From: Betaproteobacteria bacterium UBA3031
Lineage (GTDB): Bacteria > Pseudomonadota > Gammaproteobacteria > Burkholderiales > Eutrophovitaceae
Direction of reading: 5' to 3'
DNA length: 64,000 nucleotides
Assembly (NCBI GenBank): GCA_002367635.1
Contig: DFDI01000088.1
Span: forward strand, 28,300-92,299
Both the position numbers and the translations under genes were made by a program. Positions 18,060 through 26,639 of this stretch are shown here, piece after piece. Positions within the stretch are counted from its first letter, which is position 1. Each line of letters begins with the position of its first letter. The notes under the pieces were generated by a model. The model was given only the letters and a program-made list of their open reading frames with translations, had not been told where the DNA came from and made no database searches.

Positions 18060-18713
18060 TCAAATCCTGTCGTTTTCGAGCCGTGCCTCTAGATCTACGA
18101 TGACAGGTATTAGGTAATCCAAATTAGGGTTTATCGCCATAGCTTGGGAAAGATAGTTGTAAGCATTTCTCGCATTTGAGCGCTCCATCCAAATACTTGC
18201 ACAGCTTTGCATGACTCCGTAATGATAGGGATTAAGTTGGAGCGCGACCTCATAATCTGCCAGCGCATGATCAATATCACCTGCATTCAGCCAAGCATCT
18301 CCGCGTTTGTTCCAAGCTTCAGAAAAAGATGGTTCCGCCTCAATGACTGAATCTAAGAATCCAATGGCCTCTTTGTTATTACCATTTTGCAACGCAAGTG
18401 TCGCCTTCACAAACAACCTCTTTGCGGACAAGTTATCCAACCGAAGCCAAAGGCCGGTAATGGCCTGGTCAGCCATGCTGCGCACAGCGGAATCATCGTC
18501 TCTCAACAGTCGAAGCATATGAGGCACATCGTCAATCATCCCTGTATCAGCCAACAGGGCAAGGGCACTGCGCCTTACAGAAGCATCAAAGTCTTTAAGT
18601 TGCTCGAGCGCCTGTTCCCGATCAGATCTAGAGCCCCAGTCCTCTGCCAGCACTACTGGGGACGAAAATAGAAACAATCCAATAATCAGTAAAGATCTAA
18701 AATAGTGACTCAT
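18060..18713 (-). CDS. Exported HEAT-repeat / TPR protein
   Basis: 217 residues from the ATG at 18713 (a GTG two codons earlier is open). A signal peptide ends near SSPVVLA. An N-terminal HEAT-like part follows, with two similar units (FDASVRRSALALLAD and DDSAVRSMADQAITGL). Three tetratricopeptide-like units come next (NNKEAIGFLDSVIEAEPSF, AWNKRGDAWLNAGDIDHAL, LNPYHYGVMQSCASIW). It is predicted to be a periplasmic scaffold. Such exported HEAT/TPR proteins are common and mostly unstudied; I cannot name a partner. It lies 25 bases before queG. Confidence 0.75.
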   Translation of the reverse strand: MSHYFRSLLIIGLFLFSSPVVLAEDWGSRSDREQALEQLKDFDASVRRSALALLADTGMIDDVPHMLRLLRDDDSAVRSMADQAITGLWLRLDNLSAKRLFVKATLALQNGNNKEAIGFLDSVIEAEPSFSEAWNKRGDAWLNAGDIDHALADYEVALQLNPYHYGVMQSCASIWMERSNARNAYNYLSQAMAINPNLDYLIPVIVDLEARLENDRI

Positions 18714-18885
18714 ATCCACGGTAACTCTTACGAATAGAAAGTATGATGAGGCATAAACGATAACTTATAAGTCATAACACTGCATCTTAAAATTTAATAA
18801 CTCTTTGAATTGGATGCTTTTTAAGAGACATCTTTTTAGTATACTTATCAGTCAAGATTAATGTTCCACGTTCTAGGTCCATTTT

Positions 18886-19221
18886 ATGCAAAATAAAGTT
18901 CCCTTATTACTGAGTCTTATTGGCTTATTTTTGATTCAACCCGCATCAGCCGCCCCCTACCCTCTAGGAACAATGACCTGCGATGATATTGGCGAATTTG
19001 CCTCTGAGGCGATGGGGTGGAGGAAAGAAGAGCTTGCCACCTACGAGGAAGCAATGGCGCGCTTAGAAGCGAGAACGTTCGCCGACCCCGTTGAAAAAAA
19101 GAATTTATCCATTGTGCTTGACTATGTTTTTGGTAACTACGGTAGAAATTGGAATGTTGAAAGTGCTGGCAATGTTTTTCGTAGTGATTGTAAAAAAGGT
19201 CGTGACGAACCAACTGAATAA
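18886..19221 (+). CDS. Small exported protein of unknown function
   Basis: 111 residues with a clear signal peptide (MQNKVPLLLSLIGLFLIQPA, then SAAPYPLG). The mature part is about 88 residues and holds exactly two cysteines, in MTCDDIGEF and RSDCKKGRD, which could form a disulfide tying the ends together. The middle is helical and charged. It stands alone: a divergent neighbour lies upstream and the sulfhydrylase starts 68 bases downstream. I do not recognise the family. Confidence 0.65.
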   Translation: MQNKVPLLLSLIGLFLIQPASAAPYPLGTMTCDDIGEFASEAMGWRKEELATYEEAMARLEARTFADPVEKKNLSIVLDYVFGNYGRNWNVESAGNVFRSDCKKGRDEPTE

Positions 19222-19289
19222 CAATCAATCGCAACATTACTCGAGTGCGTAGCGCCTAATCTTGTTAACAGCTTATTAAGATCCTAACA

Positions 19290-20576
19290 ATGCCTGATCA
19301 TCACGATTTCAAATTAGAAACTCTAGGGCTACACGCAGGACAGGAACCTGATAGCGAATATGGGTCAAGAGCTCAACCTATTCATTTCACAACTTCCTAT
19401 GTCTTCCCCGACACGGATACCGCAGCCTCACTATTCAATATGGAACGTGGTGGGCACGTCTACTCAAGAATTTCAAACCCAACCACCGCCGTACTAGAAG
19501 AGCGTATTAGCGCTATGGAAGGTGGAGTCGGCGCCATTGCGACCGCTAGTGGGCAAGCGGCCTTGCACTTGGCCATTACCACTTTAATGGGTCAAGGAAG
19601 TCACATTGTCGCATCCAGGTCTCTCTATGGGGGGTCACATAACCTACTCCAATACACCATGCCGAGGTTCGGGATCGAAACTACTTTTGTGAATTTTCGT
19701 GATCACGACAGCGTAGCGGCCGCAATCAAACCTGAGACACGACTGATCTTTAGTGAGACCTTAGGCAATCCAGGGTTAGATGTCCTTAATATTCCCGCGA
19801 TCTCCGAATTGGCGCATCAACACCAACTACCCCTAATGGTCGATTCAACATTTACAACCCCCTATTTGCTCAAGCCATTTGCACTAGGCGCAGATCTAAT
19901 TATGCATTCCGCAACTAAGTTTTTAGGAGGGCATGGGGTAGCGATTGGAGGGCTCCTTATTGATGGTGGTGACTTTGACTGGACTCAAAGCGACAAATTT
20001 CCAACTTTGACACAACCCTACACCGGGTTTCATAACATGGTATTCACGGATGAGTCTCCAGTAGCGGCCTTCTTGCTCAGAGCCAGACGTGAGGGTTTAC
20101 GTGATTTTGGTGCCTGCATGAGCCCAATGAATGCATTTCAAATCATGCAAGGAGTGGAAACACTAGGCCCCCGCATGCAAAGACACATGGAAAACACTCG
20201 TGCAGTCGTCGCGTTTCTCCAGAATCATGAATCAGTCAAACAAGTCATTTATCCAGAATTACCCGAACACACCGACCACGAACTCGCGAAAACGCTCCTG
20301 CCCAAAGGCTGTGGAGCGGTATTCACCTTCGAACTAAAAGATGGTCGAGAGGCGGGCCAGCGATTTATCGAACGACTCAAAATATTCTCTCATTTAGCCA
20401 ATGTCGGAGATGCCAAATCACTCGTAATACATCCCGCATCAACAACACATTTCCGAATGAGTGACGAGGATTTATTAGCGGCCGGGATTGCGGCCGGAAC
20501 AGTTCGGCTCTCTGTTGGTATAGAAAATATCGATGACCTATTGAGTGATCTCAAACAGGCACTCAAATCTCGATAG
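19290..20576 (+). CDS. metY: O-acetylhomoserine sulfhydrylase (MetY-like)
   Basis: PLP enzyme of the Cys/Met metabolism family, 428 residues, making homocysteine from O-acetylhomoserine and sulfide. The lysine that binds PLP is in MHSATKFLGGHG. Other family marks are YSRISNPTTAVLEERI near the N-terminus, ATASGQAALHLAI, SETLGNPGLDV and a C-terminal VRLSVGIENIDDLL. The length and the long insert after the lysine (TQPYTGFHNMVF) favour MetY over the shorter MetB/MetC/MetZ enzymes. No SAM riboswitch fits in the 68-base upstream gap. A hydrolase gene follows by 14 bases. Confidence 0.9.
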   Translation: MPDHHDFKLETLGLHAGQEPDSEYGSRAQPIHFTTSYVFPDTDTAASLFNMERGGHVYSRISNPTTAVLEERISAMEGGVGAIATASGQAALHLAITTLMGQGSHIVASRSLYGGSHNLLQYTMPRFGIETTFVNFRDHDSVAAAIKPETRLIFSETLGNPGLDVLNIPAISELAHQHQLPLMVDSTFTTPYLLKPFALGADLIMHSATKFLGGHGVAIGGLLIDGGDFDWTQSDKFPTLTQPYTGFHNMVFTDESPVAAFLLRARREGLRDFGACMSPMNAFQIMQGVETLGPRMQRHMENTRAVVAFLQNHESVKQVIYPELPEHTDHELAKTLLPKGCGAVFTFELKDGREAGQRFIERLKIFSHLANVGDAKSLVIHPASTTHFRMSDEDLLAAGIAAGTVRLSVGIENIDDLLSDLKQALKSR

Positions 20577-20590
20577 AGGACACAGTCATC

Positions 20591-21388
20591 ATGTTCATTA
20601 CTATCGATAATCAAGACACATTTATTTACACGGCAGCCCGAGAGATACACCATCATCAACCCTCCGTATTGTTCATTCACGGGGCCGCAAATGATCATAG
20701 CGTGTGGAATATGCAGTGCCGATATTTTTCAACGCATGGTTGGAATGCGCTAGCTATTGACCTGCCCGGACATGGTCAAAGCAAGGGACCTCCACTGAAT
20801 AGCATCAGCGCACTAGCCGACTGGGTTGAAAAATGCACCAAAACTCTAAACCTAGAGCAATTGGCAATCGTTGGACACAGCATGGGATCATTAATCGGCC
20901 TTGAACTTGCTTCAAGAAAAAACAGCCTTGCCAACCAAATCGCACTGATAGGCATCAACGTCCCCATGCCTGTTTCAGACCAATTATTGGAAACAGCCAA
21001 AAAAAATCCCAAAGTCGCCTACCGACTTATGAACCAATATTCATTTAGTGGACGAGCAAAGCTAGGAAAAAATGATATCCCGGGCCTATCAATGGAAGGG
21101 GTAAGCCTCAAACTAATGAATCGCACACAGCCGGGAGTTTTACATGCGGATTTCATCGCATGCAACACATACGACAAGGGCATTTCTTCAGCTCAAAAAA
21201 TCAACTGCCCTAGTATTTTGCTTTTGGGATCTCAGGACAAAATGACTCCCGCGTCCCGCACAAAAAGCTTGAGAAATGCGCTACCTGGCAGTCTAGTCAA
21301 AGTCCTGCCAGGTACCGGACACGCCATCATGGCTGAACAGCCCAATCAGGTCACGGAATGCCTGAAGAACTTTTTAGTCAAAACTTAA
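20591..21388 (+). CDS. Alpha/beta-fold hydrolase
   Basis: 265 residues of the alpha/beta hydrolase superfamily. The oxyanion-hole region is HGAANDHSVW, the nucleophile serine is in IVGHSMGSLIG, the acid is probably in LLLGSQDKMTP, and the histidine is in PGTGHAIMAEQP. There is no signal peptide. It follows metY by 14 bases and is probably co-transcribed. A metX-type acetyltransferase also has this fold, but this protein is too short and lacks MetX motifs, so it is not the missing acetyl-homoserine maker. The substrate is unknown. Confidence 0.85.
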   Translation: MFITIDNQDTFIYTAAREIHHHQPSVLFIHGAANDHSVWNMQCRYFSTHGWNALAIDLPGHGQSKGPPLNSISALADWVEKCTKTLNLEQLAIVGHSMGSLIGLELASRKNSLANQIALIGINVPMPVSDQLLETAKKNPKVAYRLMNQYSFSGRAKLGKNDIPGLSMEGVSLKLMNRTQPGVLHADFIACNTYDKGISSAQKINCPSILLLGSQDKMTPASRTKSLRNALPGSLVKVLPGTGHAIMAEQPNQVTECLKNFLVKT

Positions 21389-21418
21389 TCACTAACGAAC
21401 AGCGCATAATGAACATAC

Positions 21419-21438
21419 AGTCGTTTAAATTTACGACT
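21419..21438. terminator. Possible bidirectional hairpin between convergent genes
   Basis: AGTCGT and ACGACT form 6-base arms around TTAAATTT, in the 49-base gap between the hydrolase (+) and the peroxiredoxin (-). The position suits a shared terminator. There is no good T run on either side, so this is tentative. Confidence 0.35.
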
Positions 21439-21941
21439 TAAACTAGCTTCAACATAGTTTCGGCATCACTAACTTCCATACCGCCAGGAGCCTCTTCAAC
21501 ATTAATTGCTTTGACCACTCCGTCATCAATCAGCATCGAGTAGCGCTTAGAACGCACGCCCATTCCTCCAGCAGTAAGATCAAGATCCATTCCTACCGCC
21601 TTAGTAAATTCAGCGCTGCCATCTGCCATCATGCGAACAGCACCTGTCGCATTATTTTCTCGTCCCCAAGCACCCATAACAAAGGCATCATTGACGGACA
21701 CGCACCAGATTTCATCAATCTTCTGTTTAAGTTCCGCTGCTTTTTCAACGTAACCAGGTAAGTGTTTTGCCGAACAAGTCGGTGTGTAAGCGCCCGGCAG
21801 TGCGAATAAAGCAATGCGCTTACCCTTCACAAGCTCAGACAACTTGAATGTGTTCGGTCCGATGCTACATCCTTCTGTTTCCTCATTAATATACTCGCGT
21901 AGCGTACATTCCGGAACGTGGTCACCAACTTTGATAGTCAT
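21438..21941 (-). CDS. Peroxiredoxin, Prx5 type
   Basis: 167-residue thiol peroxidase that reduces hydrogen peroxide and organic hydroperoxides. The peroxidatic cysteine is in PGAYTPTCSAKHLPGYVEKA, the characteristic Prx5 site. FVMGAWGRENNATG and SKRYSMLIDDGVVKAINVEE are also conserved. There is no fused glutaredoxin, so it depends on a separate thiol donor, perhaps glutathione/glutaredoxin given the Gor and GST genes nearby. The ATG at 21941 has AAGGA at seven bases; a TTG two codons earlier is open. Confidence 0.93.
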   Translation of the reverse strand: MTIKVGDHVPECTLREYINEETEGCSIGPNTFKLSELVKGKRIALFALPGAYTPTCSAKHLPGYVEKAAELKQKIDEIWCVSVNDAFVMGAWGRENNATGAVRMMADGSAEFTKAVGMDLDLTAGGMGVRSKRYSMLIDDGVVKAINVEEAPGGMEVSDAETMLKLV

Positions 21942-22121
21942 ATTCAATCCTTATTAATATTTCATTTGAGAATAAATTTAATTTTTAACTTCCGACACGA
22001 ATTATACTATTACAATATCTGACTCAGACAGATTACATAGACGCCAATATGCACGTCTCCGTGACTTTTCTTAAAATGCCAGCCTATACCCTTTTACTTT
22101 TGATCAAGAAACTTCCATTTA

Positions 22122-22613
22122 ATGTCCACAAAGAACTACATCACACCCAATGGAATGAAGCGACTGAAAGACGAGGCCTTACGTTTAATTGACTTAGAGC
22201 GCCCTGCACTCGTCAAAGTCATTTCATGGGCAGCCTCCAACGGAGACCGATCAGAGAATGGTGACTATATCTATGGCAAAAGAAAATTACGCGAAATTGA
22301 TAAACGAATAAGACTCCTCACAAAAAAATTAGATTCAGCAGTAGCAATCGACCCAGAGCAGCGAGAGGCAACTGAGCAAGTATTCTTTGGTGCAACAGTT
22401 TCTTTTAGAAGATCGAAAGCTCATGAAGAAACTGTGGCGATCGTCGGTATTGACGAAGCGGACGCGAAAAAAAGGTTGATCAGTTGGATCTCCCCACTCG
22501 CAACATCATTGTTAAAAACTCGCATAGGGGATCGGGTCTACCTAGATACGCCCAATGGAAGAGAGGAACTAGAAATAACTGCTATTCAATATAAACGTAT
22601 CGCCATAGATTGA
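22122..22613 (+). CDS. greB: Transcription elongation factor GreB
   Basis: Rescues backtracked RNA polymerase by stimulating transcript cleavage. The N-terminal coiled coil is followed by NGDRSENGDYIYGKRKLREI, the acidic tip with the family's invariant Asp/Glu and the GreB-type DYIYGKR. The C-terminal FKBP-like domain ends the 163-residue protein. The ATG at 22122 has no strong ribosome site. It ends 9 bases from the convergent GST gene. No greA is in the window. Confidence 0.94.
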   Translation: MSTKNYITPNGMKRLKDEALRLIDLERPALVKVISWAASNGDRSENGDYIYGKRKLREIDKRIRLLTKKLDSAVAIDPEQREATEQVFFGATVSFRRSKAHEETVAIVGIDEADAKKRLISWISPLATSLLKTRIGDRVYLDTPNGREELEITAIQYKRIAID

Positions 22614-22622
22614 ACGACTGAT

Positions 22623-23324
22623 TTATCCGTGGTTTTCCTTAGGATAAGCAGGAGCAGATCGGCCTAGGCCATCAAACAAATCCAATAGTCTTTCTTGATA
22701 CGCATAAACATCATCAGCTTTGTCAAAAATGGTTAATCCAGATCCACACCGTAGCCACTGAAAAATACCAACCATAATATAATCTGAAAAATTAGGACCC
22801 TTACCACCCAGGAAATTTTGTCGGCTAAGCGTCTGTCGCAGAGGCTCTAAAGCCTTTATGAAACCTATACGCGCAGCTTCTGGGTTACCCCCCCACTCTT
22901 CCAAAGTGATGCCAAAACGAATTTCTCGGCTTTCTCGAAAGTATTTCTGATCGGCATCCTTCTGTAAACCAAAAAAGTCCAAAATGCCCATGCGAGAAAC
23001 TAGCGAATGCAACACCGTCTCTGTCCAGCACTTCACAAACAAAGATTGAGATCGGGACTCGTCGCTATCAAATAATGCATGCTGTGGATATTTTTTATCA
23101 AGAAAAAGTGCGATATCCCACGAATCAATAACAACCTCACTCCCATCGACTAATACTGGGACCTTGCCGTCATTTGGCACGGGCAATTGATCTATTTCCG
23201 AAAAATAAATCGGAATTTCCTCCCAGCTCAGGCCTTTATGCGCTAAAGCATATTTTATACGCCAGCAAAATGGAGAGAACCGAACCTCAGGATACTTCGA
23301 CGCCAAGTCAAATAGCTGAATCAT
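22623..23324 (-). CDS. Glutathione S-transferase family protein
   Basis: 233 residues. The N-terminal thioredoxin-like domain has SPFCWRIKYALAHKGLSWEE, with a cysteine at the usual catalytic position, and KVPVLVDGSEVVIDS, the glutathione gamma-glutamyl contact. An all-helical C-terminal domain follows. It is the last gene of a tight leftward set: a haloacid dehalogenase, another GST, then this gene three bases later. Such Cys-type GSTs may dehalogenate or deglutathionylate rather than conjugate. The substrate is unknown. Confidence 0.88.
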   Translation of the reverse strand: MIQLFDLASKYPEVRFSPFCWRIKYALAHKGLSWEEIPIYFSEIDQLPVPNDGKVPVLVDGSEVVIDSWDIALFLDKKYPQHALFDSDESRSQSLFVKCWTETVLHSLVSRMGILDFFGLQKDADQKYFRESREIRFGITLEEWGGNPEAARIGFIKALEPLRQTLSRQNFLGGKGPNFSDYIMVGIFQWLRCGSGLTIFDKADDVYAYQERLLDLFDGLGRSAPAYPKENHG

Positions 23325-23327
23325 GAA

Positions 23328-24032
23328 TTAAACCTTCCCTTGAATTGTATGAGAACCTTGCCCAAATAAGAATTTTTTTGCCTCATCATCGACCACTGGC
23401 CCTCGGCTGATTTCTTTTCCTCGCGCATAGGCTCTCGCCACAGACCCTTTAGCTCTCACACGTTCATGCCACTTCTGTATTGACGGAAAGTCATCAAGAT
23501 TCTGTCTCTGACGCTCATGCAAGACCACCCAAGGGTAACAAGCCATATCTGCGATGGAATAGTCATCCACGATGTAGTCTCGCCCATTGAGTTGTTTATC
23601 TAAAACCGCGTATAGCCGCGCAGTCTCATTAACATAACGCTCAATAGCATAGGGAATTGGTTCTGGCGCGTAAGATACAAAATGGTGATTCTGACCTGCC
23701 ATCGGACCCAGACCACCCATTTGCCAGAATAACCACTCCATTACTTGGACTTTCTTACGCAAATCATTCGGGATAAATTGACCAGTCTTTTCCGCCAAAT
23801 ACTGCAAAATAGCTCCAGACTCAAAAACAGTAATGGGATCCCCGCCGCCAGTCGGCTCTTCATCAACAATCGCTGGCATACGATTATTGGGCGCGATTTT
23901 TAAGAACGACTCCTCAAACTGCTCCCCACGACTGATGTTAATAGGAACAATGTCATACTCTAAACCAGCTGCCTCTAAAAGCATCGTAATTTTATGTCCG
24001 TTCGGAGTTGGCCAATAAAATAACTTAATCAC
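23328..24032 (-). CDS. Glutathione S-transferase, YfcG/Ure2-like
   Basis: 234 residues. The N-terminal domain begins with YWPTPNGHKITMLLEAAGLEY, and NNRMPAIVDEE and FESGAILQYLAEKTG bind glutathione. WLFWQMGGLGPMAGQNHHF is typical of the Nu-class YfcG/YghU group, which has disulfide-bond reductase activity toward glutathione. The GTG at 24032 has AGGG five bases upstream and is the likely start. It lies 11 bases after the haloacid dehalogenase gene and three bases before the next GST, so the three are almost surely one transcript. Confidence 0.92.
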   Translation of the reverse strand: MIKLFYWPTPNGHKITMLLEAAGLEYDIVPINISRGEQFEESFLKIAPNNRMPAIVDEEPTGGGDPITVFESGAILQYLAEKTGQFIPNDLRKKVQVMEWLFWQMGGLGPMAGQNHHFVSYAPEPIPYAIERYVNETARLYAVLDKQLNGRDYIVDDYSIADMACYPWVVLHERQRQNLDDFPSIQKWHERVRAKGSVARAYARGKEISRGPVVDDEAKKFLFGQGSHTIQGKV

Positions 24033-24043
24033 ATCTACCCTCT

Positions 24044-24727
24044 CTAGTCCGCGTTATACCAACAAGTGTCACAAATAAGATCGGCAACCGAAGTCAGGCT
24101 ATCAGCTGCAATCGTCGGTACTGGAGCAATTGGGTTGGAGGCAATACCAAACCGCTTGATTAATGCCCCCTTACAACCAATCGCCATTGCACCCGCAACA
24201 TCCCATGCATGCGCAGCAATTAGATAGGCATTTTCTGGATCAACCTTCATTTTCTCAGTCGCATAACGATAGACTTTTGGGTCAGGCTTAAGCGTCTTAA
24301 CTTCCTCTACCGAAATAACCGTTTCGAAAAAATCAATTAATCCTGCGTGCGCCAATTGCTCCTGCGCGACAGCAACCGGCGAGTTGGTCAACGCAGCCAT
24401 ACGAAAATTTAATGATTTAAGTTTTTTGAGTGCAGGAATGACATCGTCATGTGGTGACAACTTCCTCATTCCACCAACAATGTCACTCAACATATTTTCT
24501 GATAGTGAGAGATCGTGACGCTCCACAACCATTTCCAAAGCAGAGCGGCCGACTTCCGAAAAGTTGCGAGACCACCCAAGAATCACGGATAACATAGCCG
24601 TCTGTATTACCTGATCAAACCATTCGCTCACCATGATTTGATCTCCGAAATGTGTTTTAAAATGTGGCTCAAGAGTTTTGAGATCCAGTAATGACTCATT
24701 AACATCAAACAGTAAAACTGGCTGCAT
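24044..24727 (-). CDS. Haloacid dehalogenase, type II (first gene of the GST operon)
   Basis: 227-residue HAD enzyme. The nucleophile is in LLFDVNESLLDL, motif II in ALTNSPVAVA, the lysine in VKTLKPDPKVYRYA, and the final motif in LIAAHAWDVAGAMAIGCKG, all as in type II haloacid dehalogenases. The ATG has AGGG at five bases. It leads a leftward set with two GSTs, which suggests a role with halogenated or glutathione-linked compounds. Many such enzymes turn out to be phosphatases. The divergent neighbour is glutathione reductase. Confidence 0.87.
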   Translation of the reverse strand: MQPVLLFDVNESLLDLKTLEPHFKTHFGDQIMVSEWFDQVIQTAMLSVILGWSRNFSEVGRSALEMVVERHDLSLSENMLSDIVGGMRKLSPHDDVIPALKKLKSLNFRMAALTNSPVAVAQEQLAHAGLIDFFETVISVEEVKTLKPDPKVYRYATEKMKVDPENAYLIAAHAWDVAGAMAIGCKGALIKRFGIASNPIAPVPTIAADSLTSVADLICDTCWYNAD

Positions 24728-24798
24728 ATTATCCCTTTTATTCCGTTATTAAGAGCTGCAAGAATGCGTAAACAACTGACATAACTTGTTAATTACAA

Positions 24799-24828
24799 TT
24801 CACAATAAAATACGTTTAATCGTATAGA
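24799..24828 (+). promoter_or_regulatory. Candidate sigma-70 promoter for glutathione reductase
   Basis: TTCACA at 24799 and TATAGA at 24823 are separated by 18 bases, which would start transcription near 24835, about 33 bases before the reductase ATG. The fit is moderate. The 140-base spacer also has to hold the promoter for the divergent dehalogenase-GST operon, so shared control is possible. Confidence 0.35.
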
Positions 24829-24867
24829 CTAGTGGGCAGCAATCAACATTATGGAGTAAAGAGTAGC

Positions 24868-26244
24868 ATGTCTCAGTATGATTTAATTGTAATTGGGGGC
24901 GGTAGCGGCGGGGTCGCGACGGCCAATCGTGCAGGCTCCTATGGGGCTCGCGTAGCCCTTATCGAGAAAGGCCGAATGGGTGGCACTTGTGTTAACGTCG
25001 GCTGCGTTCCCAAGAAGATAATGTGGACTGCCGCGAGTCTTCATGCGGCAGTAACAGAAGCAAAGAATTATGGTTTTGACACGCATCTTGGGGAGTTCCA
25101 TTGGTCCAAGCTCAAAGCACAACGAGACAGCTACATCCAAAGACTTAATGCCGGTTATGAGCGCGGTCTTGATGGTAACAACGTCGAAGTTATAAAAGGT
25201 GACGCTGTTTTTGAATCGCACAATACCGTGCGTGTTGGTGACAACACCTATCAAAGCACCCGCATACTGGTCGCTACAGGAGGTTATCCTTTGGTCCCAG
25301 CGATTCCGGGTGCACAGCTGGGCATTACCTCAGACGGTTTTTTTGAGCTCGAACAGCAACCCAAAAAAGTTGCCGTCATCGGTGCCGGCTACATCGCTGT
25401 CGAATTCTCCGGATTATTGAATGCGCTTGGTTCACAGGTATCCTTATTTTTACGAAAAACTGAAGTTTTACGACACTTCGATCACTCCATTCGATCAGTA
25501 CTGATGAGCGAAATGGAGAGAGACGGAGTTCAAATCATTAAAAACACTGCATTTAAGGAAATCATAGAAGACAATAAGACTCTCCTATTGAAGTCAAATA
25601 ACGGAGATGAATACTCTGGATTCGACCAAGTCATTTGGGCAATCGGTCGAACACCCAACACCCAGACCCTAAACCTAGATAACGTTGGCGTGGAAACGAC
25701 AGAATCTGGTCATATCACCGTCAACAAATATCAAGAAACGAATGTTCCTGGAATCTTTGCCGTGGGTGACATCACAGGGCATCACGAGTTAACACCAGTA
25801 GCTATTGCGGCAGGTAGGCGCCTCGCTGATAGATTATTTAATGGGCAAGAAGATCGACATTTAAACTACGAAAACATTCCAACAGTTATTTTTAGCCATC
25901 CTCCGATAGGAACCGTTGGGATTACTGAACACGAGGCAGTCACAAAATTCGGGGCACACAATGTCAAAGTCTATGAAAGCAGTTTCAAACCGATGCACTT
26001 CGCCTTCAACTCTAATGGGGCGAAATGCCTCATGAAGCTAATCGTTACTGGACCTGAAGAAAAAGTGGTCGGCTGTCATGGGATTGGGCTTGGGATGGAT
26101 GAAATGATGCAAGGTTTTGCCGTTGCTGTTCGAATGGGGGCGACTAAAAAAGACTTCGACGATACCGTCGCGATCCACCCAACCGTTGCCGAGGAAATGG
26201 TCACTATGAAAATATCTCGTGCAGCAATCCCTAGCTCAAACTAA
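24868..26244 (+). CDS. gor: Glutathione reductase
   Basis: FAD enzyme that regenerates reduced glutathione from its disulfide with NADPH. The 458 residues start with the FAD motif [12 protein letters not shown]. The redox cysteines are in [13 protein letters not shown] and the NADPH site is in [15 protein letters not shown]. The C-terminal [13 protein letters not shown] carries the catalytic His-Glu pair and matches Gor rather than mercuric or lipoamide enzymes. The ATG at 24868 is chosen; a GTG 12 codons earlier extends the frame but adds unconserved residues. It supplies glutathione for the GSTs encoded divergently and is followed by ridA. Confidence 0.95.
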   Translation: MSQYDLIVIGGGSGGVATANRAGSYGARVALIEKGRMGGTCVNVGCVPKKIMWTAASLHAAVTEAKNYGFDTHLGEFHWSKLKAQRDSYIQRLNAGYERGLDGNNVEVIKGDAVFESHNTVRVGDNTYQSTRILVATGGYPLVPAIPGAQLGITSDGFFELEQQPKKVAVIGAGYIAVEFSGLLNALGSQVSLFLRKTEVLRHFDHSIRSVLMSEMERDGVQIIKNTAFKEIIEDNKTLLLKSNNGDEYSGFDQVIWAIGRTPNTQTLNLDNVGVETTESGHITVNKYQETNVPGIFAVGDITGHHELTPVAIAAGRRLADRLFNGQEDRHLNYENIPTVIFSHPPIGTVGITEHEAVTKFGAHNVKVYESSFKPMHFAFNSNGAKCLMKLIVTGPEEKVVGCHGIGLGMDEMMQGFAVAVRMGATKKDFDDTVAIHPTVAEEMVTMKISRAAIPSSN

Positions 26245-26278
26245 AATCAAGAAATATTAAAACTATTAAGGATTACTT

Positions 26279-26629
26279 ATGAGCATCACGAGAATTGACT
26301 CTAATAACCGAATGTCCCAAGCCGTAATACATGGCAACATAATCTACACAGCAGGTATCGTGGCCGGAGACCCGAATACAGATATTCAAGGACAAACTGG
26401 ACAAATCCTCGATACCATTGACGGGTACCTCCTCTCAAATGGTTCGGATAAGACCAAAATACTATCGGTCACCATATGGTTGGCAGACATGAATGACTTT
26501 GCAGATATGAATGTTATCTGGGATATGTGGGTCCCTAAAGGGCATACCCCAGCCAGGGCCTGCGTTGAATCCAAGCTGGCCACGCCTAATTACAAAGTAG
26601 AAATTAGAGTGACTGCAGCGATAGCGTAA
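26279..26629 (+). CDS. RidA-family enamine/imine deaminase
   Basis: 116 residues of the RidA (YjgF/YER057c) family, trimeric proteins that hydrolyse reactive enamines released by PLP enzymes such as threonine dehydratase. The arginine and glutamate of the active site are in RACVESKLATPNYKVEIRV, and VTIWLADMNDFADMN is characteristic. A good AAGGA precedes the ATG. It follows gor by 34 bases. A threonine dehydratase gene lies about 17 kb away (43376-44578), so the two could be functionally linked. Confidence 0.9.
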   Translation: MSITRIDSNNRMSQAVIHGNIIYTAGIVAGDPNTDIQGQTGQILDTIDGYLLSNGSDKTKILSVTIWLADMNDFADMNVIWDMWVPKGHTPARACVESKLATPNYKVEIRVTAAIA

Positions 26630-26639
26630 TTAACGCTCA

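Noticed and set aside
19222..19289. Possible SAM riboswitch before the O-acetylhomoserine sulfhydrylase
   Set aside because: The gap is only 68 bases and shows no riboswitch-like helices.
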